From: Deltaproteobacteria bacterium
GTDB lineage: Bacteria > Desulfobacterota > DSM-4660 > Desulfatiglandales > HGW-15
DNA length: 5,348 nt
Reading direction: 5' to 3'
Assembly (NCBI GenBank): GCA_021737245.1
Contig: JAIPEI010000281.1
Span: 1 to 5,348, forward strand
A model generated the notes under the pieces. It had not been told where the DNA came from. It searched no databases and saw only the letters and a list, made by a program, of their open reading frames with translations. Positions 1-5,348 of the stretch are shown here, piece after piece. The translations under genes were made by a program, and so were the position numbers. The first letter of the stretch is position 1. Every line of letters begins with the position of its first letter.

Positions 1-1061
1 GTTCCGGGGCCACCCGTGATCACCATGGCCTTGCTTTCCAGGGCGCAGCGGACCGCCTCGGTCTGGCGTTCGGCCAGGGTGATGGAAAGCCGGTCCTGGA
101 CCCAGGCGAGGGCCTTGTCTGTGTCCACCCGTCGAATGGAAGGCCGGGCGCGCAGAAGGGCGCCCAGACGAGAGGCCGCCGAGCTCTCCGCCTGATAATA
201 GGGGGCGAGGTAGACGGCCTTTCGGTTTTCCCGGAAGGACTCGACGTCCTCGTTCAAGTCCTCTAGGACGATCCGGCCTTCCAGCGTGATGCGCCCGAAG
301 GCCCGGGCCACCTGCTCGTCCGGCACATCGAGGATCTCCCTGCACTTGGCGACAAGGGGATCATAGGGGTAGTAGACGTGCCCCTCGTCCGCCATCCGGT
401 TCAGCACGTATAGAATGCCCGCCTCCACGCGGACCGGGGACTCCTTGGGGAAGCCCAGCTTCTCGGCGATCCGGTCCGCGGTGACGAACCCGATACCGAA
501 GACGTCCGTGGCCAGCCTGTACGGGTTCTCCTTCACCACGGCGATGGAGTCCCTGCCGTACTGCTTGAAGATCCGGGTGGCATAGGCGGAGCTCACGCCG
601 TGCGCCTGAAGGAAGATCATCACCTCCCGGATTTCCTTCTGATCCTCCCAGGCGCGGCGGATTATGTCGATGCGCTTGCATCCGATGCCCTCCACATGGG
701 AGAGCTCCTCGACGCGTCGATCGATGACCTCCAGGGTCTCCTCCCCGAAGGCCTTGACGATGCGTTTGGCCATGACCGGGCCGATGCCCTTGATCAGGCC
801 GCTGCCCAGATACTTTTCAATGCCGGCGATGCTTGCCGGCGCGAGGGTCCGATACCGATGGAACCGGAACTGGCTCCCATACCTCGGATGGTTGGACCAG
901 TCGCCGGTCATGTGGATGACTTCCCCGGGCATGGGGGCCGGCAGGTTTCCCACCACGGTGATCAAATCCCTCTCCCCGGCAACGCGAACCCGGGCGATGG
1001 TGTAACCGTTCTCCTCGTTGGAGTAGGTGATCCGTTCGATCTGACCTCGGAGCTCAGCCAT
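1..1061 (-). CDS. recD2: RecD2-type ATP-dependent DNA helicase, N-terminal half (partial, 3' end outside window)
   Basis: RecD2 (YrrC in Bacillus) is a stand-alone SF1B 5'-3' helicase implicated in replication-fork stability and repair, not a RecBCD subunit. The ATG at 1061 opens MAELRGQIERITYSNEENGY, the usual start of the family, so no extension is needed. A total of 353 whole codons are visible, about half of a normal 700-850-residue protein. The order fits the family: an N-terminal OB-like region (about 1-75) ending in HPRYGSQFRFHRY; the conserved GIEKYLGSGLIKGIGP near 80-95, the first of three helix-hairpin-helix segments (about 87-110, VEGIG near 123-127, VFGIGF near 188-193); EIREVMIFLQAHGVS and KENPYRLA between the second and third; a Q-motif-like ITLAERQTEAV with Gln333; then VITGGPGT, the start of Walker A (residues 347-354), where the window ends. 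The remaining helicase motifs cannot be seen. The start overlaps trmO by 8 nt. The N-terminal domains exclude a duplicate of the adjacent recD. Confidence 0.95.
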   Translation of the reverse strand, partial: MAELRGQIERITYSNEENGYTIARVRVAGERDLITVVGNLPAPMPGEVIHMTGDWSNHPRYGSQFRFHRYRTLAPASIAGIEKYLGSGLIKGIGPVMAKRIVKAFGEETLEVIDRRVEELSHVEGIGCKRIDIIRRAWEDQKEIREVMIFLQAHGVSSAYATRIFKQYGRDSIAVVKENPYRLATDVFGIGFVTADRIAEKLGFPKESPVRVEAGILYVLNRMADEGHVYYPYDPLVAKCREILDVPDEQVARAFGRITLEGRIVLEDLNEDVESFRENRKAVYLAPYYQAESSAASRLGALLRARPSIRRVDTDKALAWVQDRLSITLAERQTEAVRCALESKAMVITGGPG

Positions 1062-1572
1062 GGTCTTCCCCGGGTTCGTGCACCCATTCCGGAACCTTTG
1101 CTTCGGGGAATGCATCGGAAACGGGGATGTAAGGCTTGACGTCGACAATCGGGGTGCCGTCGAGGGCGTCTGTGGCATCGATCCGGATGCGGTTCCCCTC
1201 GACGGAGAGAAGCCTGGCCATGTCGATTCCCAGGAGATTGGGCCGGCGGGGTGATCGCGTGGCGAACACCCCGGTCAGGGGGATCCCGGGGTTGTTCCTG
1301 GGATGCACGAGCAGGGTCCGCCTCTGCTCCGGCGTGTCGTTGCGGTCGAACCAGTAGATTACCATGACGTGGGAAAAGCCGGCCAGCCCCCGGAGTGCGT
1401 CGAGGTAAGCGGGGGCCAGCTCCAGGACCGCACCGGAGGCGTCCCTGTGAATGGTGCCGACGGTATGTATCCGGTAGCTCATGGTGTACAGGATATCCGC
1501 CCTGTCGTTCAAGGCAAGAGAAAACAGGGCGGCAAACCCGGCCGTCGTTTGATCGAGCCGGGGGCTTTTCAT
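1054..1572 (-). CDS. trmO: TrmO/TsaA-family tRNA (t6A37) N6-methyltransferase, short single-domain form
   Basis: TrmO (TsaA, YaeB) uses S-adenosylmethionine to methylate N6-threonylcarbamoyladenosine at position 37 of ANN-decoding tRNAs, giving m6t6A. Recognition rests on the family pattern, numbered from the ATG at 1572: VGTIHRD at 38-44, LRGLAGFSHVMVIYWFD at 60-76, the signature GVFATRSPRRPN at 101-112, and DALDGTPIVDVKPYIP at 135-150. The full frame gives 172 residues. The first 30 have no counterpart in family members I recall; an in-frame ATG at 1482 (MSYRIHTVGTIH) gives 142 residues and a typical family N-terminus. The longer start is listed because its ATG overlaps the recD stop as ATGA, the same tight coupling seen at the other junctions, while neither start has a well-spaced Shine-Dalgarno. 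E. coli TrmO is about 235 residues; this protein lacks the C-terminal extension and resembles the short forms found in archaea and various bacteria. The usual RPNPIG reads RPNLLG here. Its 3' end overlaps the next gene by 8 nt. Family is confident; exact tRNA substrate is inferred. Confidence 0.88.
   Translation of the reverse strand: MKSPRLDQTTAGFAALFSLALNDRADILYTMSYRIHTVGTIHRDASGAVLELAPAYLDALRGLAGFSHVMVIYWFDRNDTPEQRRTLLVHPRNNPGIPLTGVFATRSPRRPNLLGIDMARLLSVEGNRIRIDATDALDGTPIVDVKPYIPVSDAFPEAKVPEWVHEPGEDHG
1065..1071 (-). promoter_or_regulatory. Ribosome binding site of recD2
   Basis: On the minus strand the purine run GGGGAAG sits just before the ATG at 1061, with GGGGA 5 nt upstream of it. 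It is inside the 3' end of trmO. It supports the chosen start together with the conserved N-terminal sequence. It is not a perfect AGGAGG, so coupling to trmO translation may matter as well. Confidence 0.45.
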
Positions 1573-3431
1573 GCCTTCCAGAGGGCGTCCTCCAGGCCGG
1601 AGCTCCTCCGCGTCCTGCGTGAGACGGCGGCCCTGATGATCGATTCCGGCGCCCGGATCTCCACCGACGCCTTTGCCCGCGTGACGGCCGTATACAGGAG
1701 CTCGCGCGTCATTATGGGGGAAGGGCGGTCCGGCAGGACCAGGAGCACGTGTTCGAACTCCGAACCCTGGCTCTTGTGGACGGTCACGGCAAAGGCTGTT
1801 TCGTGCTGAGGCAGCCTCAGGGGATGGATGCTTCGCAAGGCTCCTCCCGGAGCGGGAAAGCAGGCTCGGAGCTCCCGCCTTCCTTCCTGGGGCAGGATCA
1901 CGCCTACGTCTCCATTGAAGAGCTGGAGCTCATAGTCGTTGCGTGTCACCAGGAGCGGTCTCCCCCGGTACCATGGCCCCTGGAGGCGGATCAGGTCCTC
2001 TTCGGCGAGGACGCGCTCCACCAGTGCATTTACGGCCGTCACCCCGTAAGGCCCTTCACGCAGAGCACAGAGGATGCGGAATCGGTCGAAGCGCTCCAGG
2101 GCCCGGGCGGGAGTGGATGCGTTCAGGGCCTCTGCAAAGGGGTCGAGGACGCTTTTCCGGAGCACGCCCGCCAGCTCTCCCGGTTTCGGCAGGGGTGACC
2201 AGGAAACGTCATCCGCCGCGCCTTCACGAAGCAGCGCCATCACACCGTCCTCGTCTCCCTTGTTGATGAATCGGGCCAGCCGGCCCAGGCCGCTCTTTTC
2301 CCCGAAACGGCGGCTTTTTCGCAGAAGCACGACGCCGTCCTGTACCGGTCCCTCTCCCGGCGGGCTTGCGGCCTCCGGGATTCGTTCCCCGGTTTCCCGC
2401 TCCAGGAGCGACCGAAAGGACGGCGAGAACCCGGGCTCCCGATCTCCTCCGCAGATGTCGCCGAGGACGGCCCCCGCTTCCACGGACGCCAGTTGATCCC
2501 TGTCCCCCAGAAGGATGAGTCGCGCCCCGGGGGGGAGCGCCTGGACGAGCTTGGCCATCAGGGCCAGGTCCACCATGGAGGCCTCGTCCACGACGAGGAC
2601 GTCCAGAGGGAGCCTGTGAGCCGCGTTGTGGCGGAAGTAGGGCGATCCTTTCTTCGTTCCCAGAAGCCGGTGGAGCGTGGCAGCGCCCGATAGGACTTCA
2701 ACGCGGCCGGATCCGGGGTCGAACAGCTCGTGCGCAGCTCCGTGGACGGTCTCGCCGAGCCTGGCCGCCGCCTTTCCCGTGGGGGCGGCCAGGGAGATCC
2801 GGAGTGGATGGCCTTGTTGCCCGGAGAGCTCGTGGAAAAGAGCCAGGATCCGCGTCACCGTGGTGGTCTTCCCCGTCCCCGGTCCACCGGAGATCACGGT
2901 GAACCGGCGCAGAAAGGCCGTGCAGGCGGCCACCTTCTGCCAGTCCACCCCGCTCCCGGCCCCTTCACGTGGAAAAAGGCGGTCCAAGGCGTGTCGAAGT
3001 GCACCGGGACGCGGGACGGACGCTTCGCAGGCGCCGTGCTTCCGGATCCAGCGGATGAGCGTCTCCTGATAGGACCAGTATCGGTGGAGGTAGAGGCGGG
3101 CGCACTCATCGAGGACAAGGGGGGTGAACTCCCCGGGCGGACCCACGACCGGGATCCTGACGAGTCGCTCCGCCCAGGCGGCCCCCGGGGGAAAGGGGGG
3201 CAGGTCGGTCGGCCTCCCCTCGGGAAAGGCGATCTCCTCGGCCCGCTCCAGGTCCAGGCAGACGTGGCCCGCCCGGGTGGATCGGCTCGTCAGGGCCGAG
3301 GCCAGAAACAGCTCTTCAGACGCCTCTTCGGCTGCGAGCTTGGCCATGAGCCCGGCGAACCGGATGTCCAGCTCGCCGAGGACGCCGGCCTGCCTGAGTG
3401 GTTCGAGAACATCGTGGTTTGGAAGGTCCAC
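1569..3431 (-). CDS. recD: RecBCD subunit RecD, 5'-3' DNA helicase (exonuclease V alpha subunit)
   Basis: RecD is the fast 5'-3' SF1B helicase of RecBCD; in E. coli it also controls the nuclease and the response to Chi. This complete protein has 620 residues, close to the 608 of E. coli. The N-terminal domain (about 1-150) has the RecD-type opening with a short helix-rich stretch and a YLHRYWSYQ region. The helicase motifs are all present: Walker A SGGPGTGKTT at 181-190 with Lys188; motif Ia AAPTGKAAARL at 215-225; Walker B VVDEAS at 280-285; motif III LLGDRDQLASVEAG at 307-320; an Arg-rich motif IV (RKSRRFG) near 371-377; GDVG near 507; motif V TVHKSQGSEFEHV at 550-562; motif VI LLYTAVTRAK at 578-587. 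The start is GTG, chosen because it lies 2 nt after the recB stop, has AAAGGG 6 nt upstream, and gives the usual family N-terminus. The final TGA overlaps the next gene's ATG. It differs from the RecD2 gene downstream in lacking the OB and helix-hairpin-helix regions. Confidence 0.97.
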   Translation of the reverse strand: MDLPNHDVLEPLRQAGVLGELDIRFAGLMAKLAAEEASEELFLASALTSRSTRAGHVCLDLERAEEIAFPEGRPTDLPPFPPGAAWAERLVRIPVVGPPGEFTPLVLDECARLYLHRYWSYQETLIRWIRKHGACEASVPRPGALRHALDRLFPREGAGSGVDWQKVAACTAFLRRFTVISGGPGTGKTTTVTRILALFHELSGQQGHPLRISLAAPTGKAAARLGETVHGAAHELFDPGSGRVEVLSGAATLHRLLGTKKGSPYFRHNAAHRLPLDVLVVDEASMVDLALMAKLVQALPPGARLILLGDRDQLASVEAGAVLGDICGGDREPGFSPSFRSLLERETGERIPEAASPPGEGPVQDGVVLLRKSRRFGEKSGLGRLARFINKGDEDGVMALLREGAADDVSWSPLPKPGELAGVLRKSVLDPFAEALNASTPARALERFDRFRILCALREGPYGVTAVNALVERVLAEEDLIRLQGPWYRGRPLLVTRNDYELQLFNGDVGVILPQEGRRELRACFPAPGGALRSIHPLRLPQHETAFAVTVHKSQGSEFEHVLLVLPDRPSPIMTRELLYTAVTRAKASVEIRAPESIIRAAVSRRTRRSSGLEDALWKA

Positions 3432-3433
3432 GG

Positions 3434-5348
3434 TCAGCCCTTTCGAGGCAGCAAGCCTTGGCGCAGCCTGCGGATGAGCGGTTCCGGGGGCAGGGTGTGG
3501 AACACGCCGTATCCCGGACCGTAGTCCGGATGCACCCCCCGGAGAAAGATGTAAAAGACCCCCCCGAAATGCAGGGTGTAGTCGTACCCCGGCAGCCGGT
3601 GGGAAAGGTACCGGTCCAGGGCGAGGGTGTAGAGAAGATACTGAAGGTGATAGAGCCCGTCCGCCATGGCCGCTTCGATCCTCTCCCCCCGGTAGTCCTC
3701 CAGGGAAGGACCGAGATCATTCGACTTCCAGTCCACGATGTAGTACCGGTCCTCGTACCGGAAGACCAGGTCCACGAACCCGCGCAGGGTTCCCCGGACC
3801 GGAGAAAACCGGAGCCGGCCGACCCGCTCGGGGAGTGTTTCCGGAAGGCCGTTCCCCCCATACGGAAGCAGGAGCTCCCGGAGGTCGTGCGGGGAAACCG
3901 GCCGGAGAGGGAAAAAGAAGGAAAGCTCATTCAGCCGGTTTCCCCTGGAGATGCGGTCGAGCCGAAGGTCCGTTCCTCCCGGATCCAGAGGCGTAGAGAT
4001 CACGGTCCGGACCATGCGGCACACCGTCTCCTCCCAGTCCCGGTCGAACCCATGGTCCAGGAGCGCCTTTTGGACGGCTTCTGACAGGGCAATCGGATCG
4101 GGGTCCGTGAAATCCAGGGTCTCGAACACGGCGTGCAGGCAGGTGCCCGACCGGGTCCCGGCGGGAAAGCCTGCGAGACCCGCGGGCGCCTCGCCGGGAG
4201 CCGGCCCTCCGGTTTCCCGTCCGGATCCCCCGGTGGTTTCGAATGCAGGCTCGTCCTCCCCGATCTCCCCCCCATGCGGGTGGGAGGAGGTGAGGGACGA
4301 GAAGCTGGCGATTCCCCACGACCGGTCGATGCGGCCTTCAAAGACCTTTGCAGACAACCTCGGAGGCTGTGCGACCGGCTTCGCGAGACGGGATCGGGCG
4401 GCGGCGGGAAGGGGAGCGAGCTCGATGGAGCCTTTTGAGGCGTCTTGAAGAGACGCCAGATCGGCGCGCATGTCCGATTCTCCGAGCCTTTCGTACTGGA
4501 GGGCCGAGGACTGAGGCGGCGTTCTTCCGCTCTCCGGCCGCCGCGTGTGGAAAAGGTAGGCCGGGGCCGAGGTGCCGGCCTGGTTAAAGCGGCCCCACAC
4601 GGTGTAGCAGCGGTTTCTCGCACGGGTAAAGGCCACGTACAGAAGCCTCAGGTTTTCCGACAGCGCTTCCTCCTCGGCCAGGGCGATGTGCTGCTCCCGC
4701 TCCGGCCGGGGGGAACCGAGGTCCAGTGTCAGCCGGAATCCGTCGGTTCGCTCATGGAATGCCACGGGACCTTTCCGATCGCGGACCACGGACGGATGCC
4801 AGATAAAGGGACAGAACACAATGGGATACTCCAGCCCTTTGCTCTTGTGGATGGTCACGAGCCTGACGGCGTTTCGGTCGCTTTCCAGTCGAAGCGGCTG
4901 CTCTTCGGTCCCCCTCGTCCGCGGATCGACCTGCTCGGAAAGCCACTTGACCAGCCCTTCCGGTCCGAGCTCCTGCCAGGTCTCCGCCTGGTGCAGGACC
5001 TCGGAGAGATGGAGCATGTTCGTGGCCCGACGTTCCCCGTCCGGAAGCCCGAGCAGCCTCTGAAGAACGGACTCCCGTCTGAGCAGGTCCAGAAAAGCGT
5101 GAATGAACCCCCTCTCCCGCCAGGTTTCGTGGCAGGCCCGGAATCTGAGGAGCCATTCCTCCCTCTCGCGGGCATCCGAAAAACGGGTCTCCAGCGACGC
5201 CCCGTCCCAGCCGAGGGCAATGGTCGCCAGGGCGGCCCGGAGCAGCCCTTCGTGCTCGGGCCGTGCCATGGCCAGGAGGATCCGCCCCATTTCGACGGCC
5301 TCCGCCGTCTCGAAAAGACTGCTTGTCGTGTAGAGCACGGACGGTATG
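3434..5348 (-). CDS. recB: RecBCD subunit RecB, C-terminal half (partial, 5' end outside window)
   Basis: RecB is the 3'-5' helicase and sole nuclease subunit of RecBCD, which unwinds and degrades DNA from double-strand ends and loads RecA. The reading frame is open to the window edge, so the GTG at 5338 is internal; about 637 residues are visible, against about 1180 in E. coli RecB. Numbering from the first whole codon (5347): the segment opens IPSV, then residues like the E. coli 'FETLEAQEM' region; helicase motif V (VTIHKSKGLEYP) lies near 164-175; motif VI (LLYVAFTRA) near 235-243. After a Gly/Pro-rich linker comes the C-terminal nuclease domain: GTCLH with His405 (about 4133-4135), a Glu near 474, GFVDLVF with Asp526 (about 3770-3772), and VDWKS with Asp539 and Lys541 (about 3725-3733), then an LQYLLYTLAL stretch. 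These match E. coli His956, Asp1067, Asp1080 and Lys1082, so the nuclease looks active. Helicase motifs I-IV lie outside the window. The TGA stop is 2 nt before the recD start. An AddA-type protein is less likely because RecD follows directly. Confidence 0.96.
   Translation of the reverse strand, partial: IPSVLYTTSSLFETAEAVEMGRILLAMARPEHEGLLRAALATIALGWDGASLETRFSDAREREEWLLRFRACHETWRERGFIHAFLDLLRRESVLQRLLGLPDGERRATNMLHLSEVLHQAETWQELGPEGLVKWLSEQVDPRTRGTEEQPLRLESDRNAVRLVTIHKSKGLEYPIVFCPFIWHPSVVRDRKGPVAFHERTDGFRLTLDLGSPRPEREQHIALAEEEALSENLRLLYVAFTRARNRCYTVWGRFNQAGTSAPAYLFHTRRPESGRTPPQSSALQYERLGESDMRADLASLQDASKGSIELAPLPAAARSRLAKPVAQPPRLSAKVFEGRIDRSWGIASFSSLTSSHPHGGEIGEDEPAFETTGGSGRETGGPAPGEAPAGLAGFPAGTRSGTCLHAVFETLDFTDPDPIALSEAVQKALLDHGFDRDWEETVCRMVRTVISTPLDPGGTDLRLDRISRGNRLNELSFFFPLRPVSPHDLRELLLPYGGNGLPETLPERVGRLRFSPVRGTLRGFVDLVFRYEDRYYIVDWKSNDLGPSLEDYRGERIEAAMADGLYHLQYLLYTLALDRYLSHRLPGYDYTLHFGGVFYIFLRGVHPDYGPGYGVFHTLPPEPLIRRLRQGLLPRKG
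3438..3443 (-). promoter_or_regulatory. Ribosome binding site of recD
   Basis: Read on the minus strand, AAAGGG lies 6 nt before the GTG at 3431, inside the last codons of recB. It supports the GTG start. Because recB terminates 2 nt before the start, reinitiation by ribosomes finishing recB is also likely. The assignment rests on sequence match and spacing only. Confidence 0.55.

Noticed and set aside
600..1139. A 179-codon plus-strand open frame opposite recD2 and trmO
   Set aside because: Antisense to the well-conserved RecD2 N-terminus; its product shows no recognisable family and it crosses a gene boundary on the other strand.
1483..1512. Possible internal promoter before the 1482 start of trmO (TTGAAC, 18-nt spacer, TACACC, minus strand)
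   Set aside because: The -10-like box is poor and would directly touch the ATG, leaving no room for a leader; a match this weak is expected by chance.
2730..3524. A 264-codon plus-strand open frame opposite recD and the end of recB
   Set aside because: It lies wholly antisense to genes with complete helicase and nuclease motifs, spans their junction, and has a low-complexity Gly/Arg/Pro-rich product with no recognisable domain. GC-rich codon use leaves few stops on the opposite strand.
3316..3930. A 204-codon minus-strand frame overlapping the 3' end of recB and the 5' end of recD
   Set aside because: It is an out-of-frame reading of the same strand with a Ser/Thr/Gly/Arg-rich product; the recB and recD frames carry the conserved motifs.
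3398..4084. A 228-codon plus-strand open frame opposite the RecB nuclease domain
   Set aside because: It is the antisense shadow of the conserved nuclease region; no domain, no ribosome site and no independent support.
5336..5338. GTG at 5338 as a start for a separate, shorter nuclease protein
   Set aside because: The frame stays open to the window edge with residues (IPS before the Val) that continue RecB homology, so this is an internal codon of a longer recB.

Overview
The window is an unbroken, GC-rich coding segment. Every supported gene lies on the minus strand, so transcription runs from position 5348 towards position 1. In transcription order there are four genes: the C-terminal half of recB (5348 to 3434, 5' end outside the window), a complete recD (3431 to 1569), a complete short trmO/TsaA-family tRNA-methyltransferase gene (1572 to 1054), and the N-terminal half of a RecD2-type helicase gene (1061 to 1, 3' end outside the window). 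The junctions are a 2-nt gap, a 4-nt ATGA overlap and an 8-nt overlap. No intergenic space is large enough for a promoter or terminator, which suggests one polycistronic, translationally coupled operon.

RecB and RecD are close in motif content to the subunits of the classical E. coli-type RecBCD helicase-nuclease, which processes double-strand DNA ends for recombination and degrades foreign linear DNA. RecB keeps its last helicase motifs and a complete nuclease active site. RecD keeps all its helicase motifs. recC is not in the window and would be expected beyond the right edge or elsewhere in the genome. RecD2 is a stand-alone 5'-3' helicase family with an N-terminal OB-like region and helix-hairpin-helix motifs. 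The visible part is intact up to the Walker A loop, where the window stops. TrmO, which acts on the t6A base at tRNA position 37, is the functional odd one out.

The organism is a GC-rich bacterium that uses RecBCD rather than AddAB. A proteobacterium or a Desulfobacterota-type lineage would fit, but this is a weak inference. There are no RNA genes, mobile elements, CRISPR arrays or recognisable repeats. The families are all known. The point of interest is the arrangement: two different RecD-family helicases and a tRNA modification gene packed into one recB-recD operon. I see no evidence of a wholly new system.
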